In this document: piece after piece, positions 39,545 through 50,320 of the stretch
How the letters are laid out: each line of letters starts with the position of its first letter
How positions within the stretch are numbered: the first letter of the stretch is position 1
Origin: Guyparkeria hydrothermalis
GTDB lineage: Bacteria > Pseudomonadota > Gammaproteobacteria > Halothiobacillales > Halothiobacillaceae
Assembly: GCF_023555385.1 (NCBI RefSeq)
Contig: NZ_JAJSED010000001.1
Span: 558,001 to 622,000, forward strand
Length of the DNA stretch: 64,000 nt
Reading direction: 5' to 3'
Notes under the pieces: generated by a model
Database searches by the model: none
Told to the model about the DNA's origin: nothing
What the model saw: only the letters and a program-made list of their open reading frames with translations
Translations under genes and position numbers: made by a program

Positions 39545-40204
39545 TCAGAACCGGTACACCAGACCGACCTGCACGACCGGGTAAAGCTTGTAGTCCTCCA
39601 GTTCCTCGTTCAGGTCTTTTTCTTCCTGTTCCGCATACTGGTCGGCGATAGGCTGACGAAACGGATCGCTCGTCGTCACGTCAACGGTACCGTCAGGCTG
39701 ACCCTGGTACATCACGCCGATGTCAGCCCGGAACGACAGCCCCGGCTCGTTGTTCGCACTGCTCCAGCCGATGCCGAGGTACGGGGCAACCGGGTTGAAA
39801 TCAACGTCGGCGGTGATCCGGTCACCAGGCGCGGCAGGAACGGTGATCCCTTGGACCTGGTAACTGTCCTGGTTACCGACTGCGCTGAAACTGTTGTCAT
39901 TGAAGATCACGCCGCCGGTGACGCGAAAGTAACCGCCGAACGGGTGATAGTCACCCAGGAGGCCGGCGTTGCGCAGTTCAAGATCCCCGTCGTACTCGTT
40001 ACCGTCAACCGTGAAGGTCTCCGAATAGCTGCCGAAACCGGTGGTCAGGCGAGCGCGAAACTTGTTCGGGACGATTGTCATGCCGAGCTCGGGGCCGATG
40101 CCCAGCGTGCCGACATTGACGCCCACGTCATATTCGACGGCCTGCGCGCCGGAGCTGGCCAATATGGCCAACGGAATCGCGGACGTGATTAGAGCCTTCT
40201 TCAT
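39545..40204 (-). CDS. Outer-membrane beta-barrel protein of unknown role
   Basis: This 219-residue protein has a signal peptide (MKKALITSAIPLAILASSGAQA) and the opening VEYDVGVNVGTLGIGPELGMTI, followed by alternating beta-strand sequence and a terminal aromatic strand VQVGLVYRF typical of outer-membrane barrels. The block LLGDYHPFGGYFRVTGGVIFNDN resembles a widespread family of uncharacterised proteobacterial outer-membrane proteins. The ATG at 40204 has GAGGTG upstream. It stands alone, between the candidate sRNA and a DUF6231-like gene. Confidence 0.85.
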   Translation of the reverse strand: MKKALITSAIPLAILASSGAQAVEYDVGVNVGTLGIGPELGMTIVPNKFRARLTTGFGSYSETFTVDGNEYDGDLELRNAGLLGDYHPFGGYFRVTGGVIFNDNSFSAVGNQDSYQVQGITVPAAPGDRITADVDFNPVAPYLGIGWSSANNEPGLSFRADIGVMYQGQPDGTVDVTTSDPFRQPIADQYAEQEEKDLNEELEDYKLYPVVQVGLVYRF

Positions 40205-40364
40205 GGAACACCTCAGTTGATTCTGGTTGATTGGCGGTGTTCGCCGTCGCACTGCAAGCGACGACGGAGAAGGCATGGTGCACGACACATATCCGCGTTT
40301 ACAGGTTATCGGGACATACGGATCTCCGCGATGACACCGCGGCCTGGCGCCGTTCTGACGATCT

Positions 40365-40877
40365 TTACCAGCGGTACTTGCCCCAGAGTTCCGGGTTGGC
40401 CCAGTTGCGCGGGCTCAGCCAGTCAGGCGTGTCCTTGTAGGTCTCGATGTCGAACTGGTACAGCGGGATTTCCGCCTGCAGGCGTCGGTAGCCCAGGGCA
40501 ACCATCTGGCGGTCATCGGCATCGCCGACGCGTCCTTTTCCCAAGTGAACCATGATTCGGCGATTGGCACGGTCTCGCAACGCTGCCAGCAAACTGCCCA
40601 GCGTCTCTGACCAGGCGGTGCCGTCGACAAGAATCGCGACCGCGCCCGGGTCCGCTCGAATCGCCTTCAAGACGGCTTCCTGATCCTTCGGCAACCGGTG
40701 CGCGACCTGCGGCTCGGGACCTTGCCCGTCTTCATCAGCAACAACCAGCGTGATTCCCGGCGCACCATCATTCACCTTTTCACATGCAATCAACCGCTTG
40801 TCCGTCTCAAGCCGCTCATGACGCTCCCTCTCGCTGAGCTGCTGTACGTACAGGTCGGGTGTTTTTTTCGCATTCAC
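40365..40877 (-). CDS. Uncharacterised protein, DUF6231-like
   Basis: This 170-residue soluble protein has no signal peptide. Its second half (AVAILVDGTAWSETLGSLLAALRDRANRRIMVHLGKG) looks like a Rossmann-type strand-turn-helix unit, and the ending TPDWLSPRNWANPELWGKYRW resembles the C-terminus of DUF6231 proteins known mainly from Pseudomonas. No function is known. It starts 2 nt from the tRNA-Leu promoter and is divergent from it. Confidence 0.6.
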   Translation of the reverse strand: MNAKKTPDLYVQQLSERERHERLETDKRLIACEKVNDGAPGITLVVADEDGQGPEPQVAHRLPKDQEAVLKAIRADPGAVAILVDGTAWSETLGSLLAALRDRANRRIMVHLGKGRVGDADDRQMVALGYRRLQAEIPLYQFDIETYKDTPDWLSPRNWANPELWGKYRW

Positions 40878-40879
40878 TG

Positions 40880-40908
40880 TTGACAGCCCCTCTCGAGATT
40901 CCTAATAT
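40880..40908 (+). promoter_or_regulatory. Strong sigma70 promoter of tRNA-Leu
   Basis: A perfect TTGACA (40880-40885), a 17-nt spacer and TAATAT (40903-40908) lie just before the tRNA gene. The mature tRNA begins 11 nt after the -10 box. Confidence 0.82.
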
Positions 40909-40918
40909 GCGCGCCGTT

Positions 40919-41003
40919 GCCCAGGTGGCGGAACTGGTAGACGCGCTAGTTTCAGGTACTAGTGGAGAGATCCGTGGAGGTTCGAGTCCTCTCCTGGGCA
41001 CCA
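40919..41003 (+). tRNA. tRNA-Leu(CAG)
   Basis: The 85-nt class II tRNA has acceptor GCCCAGG/CCTGGGC, anticodon stem CTAGT/ACTAG with loop TTCAGGT (anticodon CAG), a long variable arm (GGAGAGATCC region), T arm GGAGG-TTCGAGT-CCTCT and encoded CCA. It has its own strong promoter and terminator. Confidence 0.95.
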
Positions 41004-41021
41004 AATTACAGATAGACGGTC

Positions 41022-41055
41022 AAGGCCGGTGGCTCGACGAGTCATCGGCCTTTTT
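41022..41055 (+). terminator. Rho-independent terminator after tRNA-Leu
   Basis: AAGGCCG (41022-41028) pairs with CGGCCTT (41046-41052), with an inner GCTC/GAGT stem, followed by T residues. It lies 18 nt past the tRNA end. Confidence 0.82.
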
Positions 41056-41110
41056 CGTGTCTTATGGCCTTGCGCCACATGACTTGGTCCATGTGATCAT
41101 CGACCATAAC

Positions 41111-41142
41111 AAAAGAGGCCCACCGTGCTTGGTGGGCCTTTT
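41111..41142. terminator. Rho-independent terminator downstream of fimV
   Basis: GGCCCACC-GTGCTT-GGTGGGCC (41117-41138) is a perfect 8-bp stem flanked by AAAA and TTTT. On the minus strand it lies 38 nt after the fimV stop. Confidence 0.8.
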
Positions 41143-41180
41143 CGATACCGCGGTGCCGCGTCTCCGCGGCGTGCCGCCAA

Positions 41181-43508
41181 TCAGGTCTCGTAACGCTGCT
41201 TCAGCTCGTCCAGACGCTCCAGCGCGGATTGGGCGCCCTCCTCCCGCAGCTCGGCCTCGATCATCTCGAAGCTCTCTCGGTCACCGACATCCAGGAACGC
41301 CTCGGCCAGGCTCACGCGAGTATCGATGTCCGCTTCGCTCTCAGCCGCCGAGTCGGAAGCGCTGGCACTCGGCTCGGTCTCCGCGTCTTCCTCAGGCTCC
41401 GGCGTCATGTCCAGCTCGAGACCGGTGTCCTCAGTGGTGTCCACCGTGGCCTCCGAGTTCGAGGCTGCTTCCGGCTCGTATCCGGACAGGTCCAGGTCCA
41501 GCGCTTCCGGTTCATCGTCAGACGTGGCGCGCGCGCCCTCCTCCTGATCGTCCGATGACGTTTCGCTCTCGGGCAGGTCAAGTAACGTTTCGTCGGTCGA
41601 CTCCGATTCCTCCGAGGGTTCCTCGCCGCCCGCGTTCTCCGGCTCGGCTGGCGTTTCCAGGGCGAACGAATCGTCGAACTCCATAAGGTTCTCGTCCGTC
41701 GTCGGCGCGGCCTCAGTCTCCGGGGTCGCGAGCATGTCGTCGAAATCATCGTCCCACGAAATCTCGCCCGCCGGTTCCGTGGCAGTTTCGGTCCGCTCCT
41801 CGGCATCTGCCTGCCAACTGGCGCCCGGCTCATCGTTTTCCGGCTCGCTGTCCCAGGCGACAGTCTCGGTGCCTTCGCTCACCGTTTCCTCGTCTGGCGT
41901 GCCAGCGTCCCCGTCGACGTCACCGCTGCCGGCTTCATCCTGTTCGATGCCGTTGAGCCGAGCGATCGCCGCCTGAAGGCCTGCATGCCCCGGATGCTCC
42001 GCGAGGCTTTCCTGAAGCAGTTCCAGCGCCTGGTGCGTGAGATTGAACGATTCGAGTACCCGTGCCTCCTCGAGGGCCATCTCCGGATTCATCGGATCGT
42101 TAGCATCCGATTCCACCCCGGCCGACTCACTCGTTTCGGTCTCGTCATAACCGCCGGCGGCAAATGCGCCTGCCGCTGCCCCACCGGCAACCGCTGATGC
42201 CGTCCCGACACGAGCGGTGTCGTGCTCCGCAACCGCCTTGTCGGCCACCGGTTCGTTGTTGACATCGGCCGTGGTCGGCATCGAAACCGCGGGTTCCTCG
42301 TCCTGACGGGCACGGCGCAAGCCGAGCGCAATCAGGAGGGCCAGAATCAGCAGCCCCATTGCGCCGGTCAGGTACATGCCCCACTGGACCCAGAAGTTGT
42401 TTTGGGTGGCTTCGGCCTGTTCAGCCTGCTGACGGGCGTCATTCACCACGTCCTTGAGGTCGGCAATGCGGGCATCACGCTCGTCGATCTCGACCTTTAC
42501 CGAATCGATCTCCTCCTTGAGAGCCTGCAGTTGCTCGGTCAGGGCTTCGTTCTCGGCCTTGACCGACTCCAACTCCTCCTCGTCGAGCGCGGCTTCGGCA
42601 TCGGTGGCTGCAGTTGTCTCGGGCTGGGAATCAACGACGGAAACTGCCGAGAGCGGGTTGTCCCGCGACAGATTGCCGAAGCCACCCAAGGTGGTTGCAG
42701 TGCCCTGCCCCTGATCCTGCGGACTCAACAGCTCGAGCGCCGGACGCTGCTCATCAGCGGCGACGGACGCCTCACCCGCAGTGCCGTCGCTCGTTTCCGT
42801 GCTCGACGGCACCTTGAGCTCTGCGCCGGCCAACAGCGCATTACCATTGCCATTGGCAAACGCTTGCGGGTTAGCGTCGATAATGGCCTGCATCATCGGC
42901 CGGATATCCTCACCCTCACCGACAAAGTCACGCGCGATCTCGGAGAGCGTGTCACCATGCTCAACCTTGTGAGTGGCATCGAGTTCGACATTCTCTGCCG
43001 GCTCGACACGCTGCCAGCCGGTCGAAACCGCCGGAGCCCGAGCCGGACGGCTCGTCTCGCGGCGAGTGGCCGGCTGGCTCGAGCCCGATTGTGTTTCCTC
43101 GGTTGCCGACGAGGCGACGGACGGCGGGTCGAGCAGGAGGTTGTACTCGCGGATCATGCGCCCCTGCGGCGACTGGACCTGCAGCAAAATGCTCATGATC
43201 GGGTCGCGGATCGGGCGCTTGGACCCGATCAGGACATAATCCTGGCCACGCTCCGACTCGATCGCGAACGTGAGGTTTCCGGTCAGGTTTGCCAGCGGAA
43301 CGCCGGCCTCGCGATAGAACGACGGTGGCGCGAGCTGGACGGTAATTTCGTCCAGAGGCTCGTCACTCGACCGCATGAGGGGGACGCGAACCTCCAAGCG
43401 TTCGCTCAAATACGACTGCACCTGGGCTTGGCCCAGCGTGGCGGCCTGGCTGATCAACGGGCTCCCAGCACCGAGGATGCCCGCAATCACCAAACTCAAC
43501 TTCCGCAT
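41181..43508 (-). CDS. fimV: FimV/HubP-family polar landmark protein
   Basis: This 775-residue protein has a signal peptide (MRKLSLVIAGILGAGSPLISQAATLGQAQ), an N-terminal FimV domain (LSERLEVRVPLMRSSDEPL), a LysM motif (VEHGDTLSEIARDFVGEGEDI), a coiled coil (ESVKAENEALTEQLQALKEEI) and one membrane helix (YLTGAMGLLILALLIALGL). A long acidic cytoplasmic part follows, ending in the FimV C-terminal domain (VSLAEAFLDVGDRESFEMIEAELREEG). FimV/HubP proteins organise the cell pole and type IV pili. The ATG at 43508 has AAGGAG 8 nt upstream. It follows asd, as in many gammaproteobacteria. Confidence 0.93.
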   Translation of the reverse strand: MRKLSLVIAGILGAGSPLISQAATLGQAQVQSYLSERLEVRVPLMRSSDEPLDEITVQLAPPSFYREAGVPLANLTGNLTFAIESERGQDYVLIGSKRPIRDPIMSILLQVQSPQGRMIREYNLLLDPPSVASSATEETQSGSSQPATRRETSRPARAPAVSTGWQRVEPAENVELDATHKVEHGDTLSEIARDFVGEGEDIRPMMQAIIDANPQAFANGNGNALLAGAELKVPSSTETSDGTAGEASVAADEQRPALELLSPQDQGQGTATTLGGFGNLSRDNPLSAVSVVDSQPETTAATDAEAALDEEELESVKAENEALTEQLQALKEEIDSVKVEIDERDARIADLKDVVNDARQQAEQAEATQNNFWVQWGMYLTGAMGLLILALLIALGLRRARQDEEPAVSMPTTADVNNEPVADKAVAEHDTARVGTASAVAGGAAAGAFAAGGYDETETSESAGVESDANDPMNPEMALEEARVLESFNLTHQALELLQESLAEHPGHAGLQAAIARLNGIEQDEAGSGDVDGDAGTPDEETVSEGTETVAWDSEPENDEPGASWQADAEERTETATEPAGEISWDDDFDDMLATPETEAAPTTDENLMEFDDSFALETPAEPENAGGEEPSEESESTDETLLDLPESETSSDDQEEGARATSDDEPEALDLDLSGYEPEAASNSEATVDTTEDTGLELDMTPEPEEDAETEPSASASDSAAESEADIDTRVSLAEAFLDVGDRESFEMIEAELREEGAQSALERLDELKQRYET

Positions 43509-43608
43509 GTCACTGACTCCTTGCTCGTGCCGGCTCGGTCGGGGGGCTCCCCTCACCTGCTTGCCGGCGCCTTCCTTTAGCCTCTATCGAGCCTGATTGT
43601 GCCACAGA

Positions 43609-44631
<1,023 letters not shown>

Positions 44632-44767
44632 GAAGATTTCTCCTTAGGATTGGAAGTCTGGTGCGAATCTGTCGGAACAGGCAAGCGACGGCTTGCCCAC
44701 CCGCCGGATGCGATGCATGTAGCCTAGCGCATCACGGCAGGTGATCGAAGGGATTGTGTCGGACGGA

Positions 44768-45847
44768 TCAGGCGTTGATCGCGTCGACGACCGCCTGACC
44801 CATCTCGCCGGTGGAGACCTTGCGCATGCCGTCCTGCATGATGTCCGGCGTGCGCAGGCCCTGATCGAGCACCGCGACGCAGGCATTCTCGATCCGCTCG
44901 GCGAGATCGCCGCGGCCGAACGAGTAGCGCAGCAGCATCGCCGCCGAGAGGATGGTCGCCATCGGGTTCGCCACGCCCTGCCCGGCGATGTCGGGGGCCG
45001 ATCCGTGGCTCGGTTCGTAGAGGCCCTGCCCCTTCTCGTTCAGGGAGGCCGACGGCAGCATGCCGATCGAGCCCGAGAGCATCGATGCCTGGTCGGAGAG
45101 GATGTCGCCGAACAGGTTCTCCGTGACGATCACGTCGAACTGCTTCGGAGCGCGCACGAGCTGCATCGCCGCGTTGTCGACATACATATGCGACAGCTCG
45201 ACGTCGGGGTATTCGGCGGACAGGCGATTCATTACCTCGCGCCACAACTCGGAGGTTTCCAGCACGTTGGCCTTGTCGACCGAGCATAGGCGTTTGCCGC
45301 GCTTCTGCGCAGCCTCGAAGGCGACTCGGCCGATGCGCTCGATCTCGCCCTCATTGTAATGCATGGTGTTGAAGCCTTCGCGCTGGCCGTCGACCTCGCG
45401 AATGCCGCGCGGCTGGCCGAAGTACACCCCGCCGGTGAGTTCGCGCACGATAAGAATGTCCAGCCCGGCAACCACCTCCGGCTTCAGCGACGAGGCATCT
45501 GCCAGCGCGCTGTAAAGCATCGCCGGGCGCAGGTTGGCGAACAGCCCCAATTCCTTACGGATCGCCAGCAGCCCGCGCTCCGGACGCAGCGGCCGGTCGA
45601 GTTCGTCATACTGCGGGCTGCCCACAGCGCCCAGCAGCACCGCATCCGCCTCAACGGCCTGCTTGCGGGTAGTCTCGGGAAACGGCTCGCCTTCCGCATC
45701 GTAGGCAGCGCCACCGATCAGTCCGTCGGTAAACGACAGCTCGAGATCGCTGCCATCGGTTACGGCCTTGAGCACGTTGACCGCCTGCTCGGTGATTTCC
45801 GGGCCGATACCGTCGCCCGGCAGTACGAGAATATTCTTCTGAGTCAC
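44768..45847 (-). CDS. leuB: 3-isopropylmalate dehydrogenase
   Basis: LeuB oxidatively decarboxylates 3-isopropylmalate in leucine synthesis. The 359-residue protein has [10 protein letters not shown], the substrate-binding [29 protein letters not shown] and the [14 protein letters not shown] motif. Length matches E. coli LeuB (363). It is third in leuC-leuD-leuB, 38 nt after leuD. Confidence 0.97.
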   Translation of the reverse strand: MTQKNILVLPGDGIGPEITEQAVNVLKAVTDGSDLELSFTDGLIGGAAYDAEGEPFPETTRKQAVEADAVLLGAVGSPQYDELDRPLRPERGLLAIRKELGLFANLRPAMLYSALADASSLKPEVVAGLDILIVRELTGGVYFGQPRGIREVDGQREGFNTMHYNEGEIERIGRVAFEAAQKRGKRLCSVDKANVLETSELWREVMNRLSAEYPDVELSHMYVDNAAMQLVRAPKQFDVIVTENLFGDILSDQASMLSGSIGMLPSASLNEKGQGLYEPSHGSAPDIAGQGVANPMATILSAAMLLRYSFGRGDLAERIENACVAVLDQGLRTPDIMQDGMRKVSTGEMGQAVVDAINA

Positions 45848-45885
45848 GGTATTAGTGATCCTTTCTTCAGTATCTTGTTCGGGTT

Positions 45886-46548
45886 TCAGCCGCCGACGTT
45901 GCCGCGCAGGTCATTGAAGAGCCACGGGGTCTTCTGCATCTGAGCGGTTTCGTAGTCCTTGATCTTGTCGGCGTGCTCGAGCGTCAGGGCGATGTCATCG
46001 AGGCCCTCGACCAAGCAGTGCTTGCGGAAACTGTCGATCTCGAAACCGTACTCGGTACCATCCGGGGCCCTGACTACCTGGCTGGGCAGATCAATCTCGA
46101 GCTCAAGCCCCGGGTTGGCAGCGACGTCCTTGAAGATCGAGTCGACCTCTTCCTCTTTAAGAGCAATGGGAAGCAGCCCATTCTTGAAGCTGTTATTGAA
46201 GAAGATGTCGGCAAACGACGGCGCGATCACGGCGCGGAAGCCGAAGTCGGTCAGCGCCCAGACCGCGTGCTCGCGCGAGGATCCGCAGCCAAAATTCTCG
46301 CGGGCAAGCAGGATCGTGGCCTTGTCGAACGGCTCGCGGTTGAGGACGAAATCCGGGTTCTTGCGCCGCTGGCTGTGATCCATCCCAGGCTCGCCCGGAT
46401 CGAGGTAGCGCCAATCGTCAAAGGCCGTAGGGCCGAAACCAGTGCGCTTGACCGACTTCAGGTACTGCTTGGGGATGATCGCGTCGGTATCGACGTTCGA
46501 GCGGTCGAGGGGCGCGACGATACCCTTGTGGGTGGTAAATGCCTGCAT
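45886..46548 (-). CDS. leuD: 3-isopropylmalate dehydratase small subunit
   Basis: LeuD forms the isopropylmalate isomerase with LeuC. The 220-residue protein starts with [27 protein letters not shown] and has [18 protein letters not shown] and [17 protein letters not shown]. The swivelling-domain signature is complete. It is 12 nt downstream of leuC. Confidence 0.97.
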   Translation of the reverse strand: MQAFTTHKGIVAPLDRSNVDTDAIIPKQYLKSVKRTGFGPTAFDDWRYLDPGEPGMDHSQRRKNPDFVLNREPFDKATILLARENFGCGSSREHAVWALTDFGFRAVIAPSFADIFFNNSFKNGLLPIALKEEEVDSIFKDVAANPGLELEIDLPSQVVRAPDGTEYGFEIDSFRKHCLVEGLDDIALTLEHADKIKDYETAQMQKTPWLFNDLRGNVGG

Positions 46549-46560
46549 GATCTCTCTCCC

Positions 46561-47964
46561 TTACGCTTGACGCACGTCGACGAAATGGCCGGCAATCGCG
46601 GCGGCCGCCGCCATGGCCGGACTGACGAGATGCGTCCGTCCCCCCTGCCCCTGGCGGCCCTCGAAGTTTCGGTTCGAGGTCGAGGCGCAACGCTCGGCCG
46701 GTTCGAGGCGGTCTGCGTTCATCGCCAGGCACATCGAGCAGCCCGGCTCGCGCCACTCGAAGCCCGCCTCGAGGAAGATCTTGTCCAGACCTTCCTTCTC
46801 GGCCTGCTCACGCACGAGACCCGAGCCCGGCACGACCATGGCGAGCTTGACGTTGTCCGCCACGTGGCCGCCCTTGATGGCATCGGCTGCGGCACGAAGA
46901 TCCTCGATACGCGCATTGGTGCACGAGCCGATGAACGCCTTGTCGATCGCGATGTCGCTGATCGGCGTGTTGGCCTCCAGACCCATGTACTTCAACGCGT
47001 TGCGCATGCCCTCGGCCTTGACCGGGTCGGACTCGGTGGCCGGGTCCGGCACACGGCCACTCACCGGCACCACCATCTCCGGAGACGTACCCCAGCTGAC
47101 CTGTGGCTCGATCGCGGCGGCATCGAGCGTGACCACCTTGTCGAACTGCGCATCCGGGTCGGACTTGAGCGTGCGCCAGTACTCGGCAGCGCGCTCGAAC
47201 ATCTCGCCCTGCGGGGCGAACGGCTTGTCGCGGAAGTATTCGATGGTCTTCTCGTCGACGGCCACCATGCCGGCGCGCGCGCCCGCCTCGATCGACATGT
47301 TGCACACGCTCATGCGCCCCTCGATCGAGAGCGACTCGATCGCCGAGCCGGCGAACTCGATCGCGTAGCCGGTACCGCCGGCGGTACCAATCTTGCCGAT
47401 GATCGCGAGCACGACGTCCTTGGCGGTCACGCCGGGACCAAGCTCGCCCTCGACGCGGACCTGAAGGGTCTTGGTCCGTTTTTGCAGGAGCGTCTGCGTG
47501 GCCATGACGTGCTCGACCTCGGAGGTGCCGATGCCGAAGGCCAGTGCCCCGATCGCACCGTGCGTGGAGGTGTGCGAGTCGCCGCAGACCACGGTGGCGC
47601 CCGGGAGCGTGAAGCCCTCCTCCGGACCGATGATGTGCACGATGCCCTGGCGAAGATCGGCCATCGGGAATTCCTGCACGCCGAATTCCTGGCAATTGCG
47701 GTCGAGCGTGCTGACCTGCTCGCGCGAGACCGGATCGCTAATGCCGCCGGCGCGATTGGTGGTCGGTACGTTGTGATCCGGCACGGCGAGCATCGCCCCC
47801 GTCCGCCACGGCTTGCGACCGGCCAGGCGCAGGCCTTCGAATGCCTGCGGGCTGGTCACCTCGTGGACGAGGTGACGATCGATGTACAAGAGCGCCGTGC
47901 CATCGTCCTGTTCGTGGACCACGTGCGCATCAAAGAGCTTTTCGTAAAGTGTCTTTCCAGCCAT
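46561..47964 (-). CDS. leuC: 3-isopropylmalate dehydratase large subunit
   Basis: LeuC is the [4Fe-4S] aconitase-type subunit of isopropylmalate isomerase. The 467-residue protein has [23 protein letters not shown], the cluster ligands in [10 protein letters not shown] and GCSMCLAMN, and the Arg-containing [13 protein letters not shown]. The ATG at 47964 ([16 protein letters not shown]) has GAGGAA 9 nt upstream; a longer frame to 48021 runs into the next gene. It is the first leu gene of the operon. Confidence 0.97.
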   Translation of the reverse strand: MAGKTLYEKLFDAHVVHEQDDGTALLYIDRHLVHEVTSPQAFEGLRLAGRKPWRTGAMLAVPDHNVPTTNRAGGISDPVSREQVSTLDRNCQEFGVQEFPMADLRQGIVHIIGPEEGFTLPGATVVCGDSHTSTHGAIGALAFGIGTSEVEHVMATQTLLQKRTKTLQVRVEGELGPGVTAKDVVLAIIGKIGTAGGTGYAIEFAGSAIESLSIEGRMSVCNMSIEAGARAGMVAVDEKTIEYFRDKPFAPQGEMFERAAEYWRTLKSDPDAQFDKVVTLDAAAIEPQVSWGTSPEMVVPVSGRVPDPATESDPVKAEGMRNALKYMGLEANTPISDIAIDKAFIGSCTNARIEDLRAAADAIKGGHVADNVKLAMVVPGSGLVREQAEKEGLDKIFLEAGFEWREPGCSMCLAMNADRLEPAERCASTSNRNFEGRQGQGGRTHLVSPAMAAAAAIAGHFVDVRQA

Positions 47965-48010
47965 CGGCTTTGTTCCTCGAGACCGCCCTAGCGGTCCGTT
48001 CATCGTGTTC

Positions 48011-48418
48011 TCAGAAACCAAAGAATCCGTCGTCCAGGCCCGAGGCCGGAGGATCCACGGCGTGCTCGATCAGATCGCGCAGTTTGACCACCCGCAGGAC
48101 CTCGTGGTGCGTGGAGGCAAGCACCACCGGCGGTGCGACACCGGCCTCGAATGCCTCCAGCCACCGCCACGCACATACGCACCAGCGGTCTCCGGCCTTA
48201 AGCCCCGGGAAGTCGAAAGCCGGGATGGGCCTTCGCAATTCGTTGCCCTGGGCCGCCGTGTAGGCGAGGAACGCATCATCCAGCTCCGCGCATACACCGT
48301 GGACGCCCCCGTCTTCGGCACCGACGAGGCAGCGACCGTCCCGGTAGAACCCCGTCATCGGGTCAGCGGAGCACTCCGCGAGCGGCAGGCCCAGCACATT
48401 GAGTCCCTCGGTTTTCAT
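48011..48418 (-). CDS. DUF2237-family protein
   Basis: This 135-residue protein starts [29 protein letters not shown] and has [18 protein letters not shown] and [17 protein letters not shown], the features of DUF2237. The conserved Cys, His and Trp residues suggest a small metal-binding or catalytic fold, but no function is known. It lies 46 nt upstream of leuC in the same direction and is divergent from a LysR gene; the shared promoter region is about 100 bp. Confidence 0.8.
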   Translation of the reverse strand: MKTEGLNVLGLPLAECSADPMTGFYRDGRCLVGAEDGGVHGVCAELDDAFLAYTAAQGNELRRPIPAFDFPGLKAGDRWCVCAWRWLEAFEAGVAPPVVLASTHHEVLRVVKLRDLIEHAVDPPASGLDDGFFGF

Positions 48419-48520
48419 GCGGGCATGATAGTGGTCGGAGTGCAATAACTAAAATGGAAATAAATCATGGGTTCGATTTCCTATGGTTATAGTGAGACGT
48501 TTACGGCAATCAGGTTCGTC

Positions 48521-49456
48521 ATGAATCCACACCAACTCGACACCCAGCAATTGCTCACCTTCCTGGCCATCGCCGAGACGGGGTCGTTCTCGGTCGCGGC
48601 GGAGCGTTTGCACGTGAGCCAGCCGGCGATATCCAAGAGGCTCTCGCTTCTGGAACAACGGCTTGGCTTCACGCTTTTCGACCGCCTTGGTCAGCGTGTC
48701 GTTCTCACCTATCGGGGCGAGCGGCTGCTTCCGGCAGTGCGCGAAATTCAGAGCTGCCTCGACGACATCGTCGCCGCCGCGCAACTCAGCGACGAGCGTC
48801 TTAGCGGGCGGCTCGCGCTCTCGCTGAGTCACTACTGCGGCCTTCAACTGCTGCCGGGCGTACTGGAAGAGTTCTCGACCCGTTACCCGGACGTGCTCCT
48901 GGACCTGAGTTTTCACGACTCGGAACGGGCGATCGAACAGGTCGCTGTGGGGGATGTATCCCTTGCCTACGCGACTTTGCCGCCTCGTCTCGATGCCCGG
49001 GTGCACGCGAAAGTGCTGTGGGAAGAAACGCTACAACCCGTGGTTGCCGAACGGCATTGCCCATCCGACCGTCCCGGCGACCTGCGCACGATCGGCGAGC
49101 GCCTGCCCCTGATCCTGCCGGCCGAGGCCACCAGCACGCGCACGGCGATCGACCGGTGGCTCGACGATTGCGACCTGACACCTCCGGCCGTGATCGAGAT
49201 CAACCAACTCGAATCGATCGCTGTCCTTGCGGCAACCGGCGTGGGCTGGGCCGTGATCCCGGCGACGCTGCAGCGCCCGGGTCTGATGCCGCTCCCCGGG
49301 GATGCCTGCCCTCTTCCCACTCGTCAGCTCGGCCTGATCGAGCCGGTCGGGCGCGCCGTCAACCCGCTGAGCGAAGCGTTCATTGCCCTGGTTGATCGGA
49401 TTGCCGTTTCCGACACTGCTCCAACGGCGCCGCAGACCCCCACTTTCGATTCCTGA
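48521..49456 (+). CDS. LysR-family regulator divergent from the leu operon
   Basis: This 311-residue LysR protein has the helix-turn-helix (LLTFLAIAETGSFSVAAERLHVSQPAISKRLSLLEQRLG) and a CysB/GltC-like effector domain. LysR genes of this type often lie divergent to leuC in gammaproteobacteria (for example next to leuC in Pseudomonas), so leu regulation is plausible. Here a DUF2237 gene intervenes. The ATG at 48521 aligns with the usual N-terminus; the upstream ATG at 48467 adds 18 residues. It converges with the phosphatase gene 9 nt away. Confidence 0.88.
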   Translation: MNPHQLDTQQLLTFLAIAETGSFSVAAERLHVSQPAISKRLSLLEQRLGFTLFDRLGQRVVLTYRGERLLPAVREIQSCLDDIVAAAQLSDERLSGRLALSLSHYCGLQLLPGVLEEFSTRYPDVLLDLSFHDSERAIEQVAVGDVSLAYATLPPRLDARVHAKVLWEETLQPVVAERHCPSDRPGDLRTIGERLPLILPAEATSTRTAIDRWLDDCDLTPPAVIEINQLESIAVLAATGVGWAVIPATLQRPGLMPLPGDACPLPTRQLGLIEPVGRAVNPLSEAFIALVDRIAVSDTAPTAPQTPTFDS

Positions 49457-49465
49457 CCCGCGGGC

Positions 49466-50305
49466 TCACGACATCAGCGAGAGCGTCTCGGGGTAATAGT
49501 GAGCAACACCCTCGAGTATGCCGGCCGCATAGTTGCCGTTCATGCCCAGAAAATCGCCCCGGGCAAGATACAGTTGGTCGGACGTCCCGCTATCGCCGGC
49601 AAGGCGGCGTGCTGCCTCTTTGACCTCCGCCCGGGCATTTGCCACGAGCACGGCCGGGATGTCGCTGGTCAGGGCGGGAAGATCATTGCCGCTGTCACCG
49701 GCAAAGACGGTGCGGTGAGCCGGGATGCCGAGGCGGGCCTGGATGAAACGGATGGCGTGGATCTTGGTGGCGCTGAGAGGCAGTACGTCAACTAGACCCA
49801 CCTCGTTCATTTCATCCACGCTCCAGATCACACTCGAACGAATGCCTTCCCTTTCCAGGCGTTGCCGGATCGAGGTGACCAGCCCGTCGGCGTCGGTGTC
49901 CATCGGGGCGTAATAGCTCAGCTTGAAGGTGTTCTGCTTGGCGGCTTCCTGCGGTTGGAGACCATCAATTCCCTCCAGCCATCGGGCAAGAGATGCGCGA
50001 TCGTATCCCGCCCAGTCGGGAGCGATCTCCTGATGCCAATCCGCCCATGCCTGCCAATCGGTGCCGTCAAGGCGATAGATGGTTGTGCCGACATCGCCGA
50101 TGGCGAAGTCGGGCCTGGGGAGGTCGTATGCGGCGATGGCGTCGCGCAGTAACCTCTCGTCGCGGCCGCTCACGTAGGCCAGGACTACGTTCGGGTCGGC
50201 AACCAGCCGGGCGAAACGCTCACGAGCGCCCGGTGATTCCCGTTGACGACCGTTGGGGATCAGGGTGCGATCCAGGTCCGTACAGATCAGCAGTGGCTCA
50301 GTCAT
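49466..50305 (-). CDS. spp: Sucrose-phosphate phosphatase (HAD family)
   Basis: This 279-residue HAD-IIB phosphatase matches the cyanobacterial SPP pattern: ICTDLDRTL with nucleophile Asp10 and Asp12, LAYVSGRDERLL, DFAIGDVGTTIY, KLSYYAP, and the C-terminal VFAGDSGNDLPAL and AAGILEGVAHY. The reaction is sucrose 6-phosphate to sucrose, the last step of sucrose synthesis as a compatible solute. A mannosylglycerate-type phosphatase is a weaker alternative. No sucrose-phosphate synthase is in the window. It lies 15 nt after a GH100-like gene. Confidence 0.8.
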   Translation of the reverse strand: MTEPLLICTDLDRTLIPNGRQRESPGARERFARLVADPNVVLAYVSGRDERLLRDAIAAYDLPRPDFAIGDVGTTIYRLDGTDWQAWADWHQEIAPDWAGYDRASLARWLEGIDGLQPQEAAKQNTFKLSYYAPMDTDADGLVTSIRQRLEREGIRSSVIWSVDEMNEVGLVDVLPLSATKIHAIRFIQARLGIPAHRTVFAGDSGNDLPALTSDIPAVLVANARAEVKEAARRLAGDSGTSDQLYLARGDFLGMNGNYAAGILEGVAHYYPETLSLMS

Positions 50306-50320
50306 TAGCTCCCCGCCGGG

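Noticed and set aside
45973-47991. A 672-residue open frame on the plus strand
   Set aside because: It lies antisense to leuD and leuC, which are complete and conserved.
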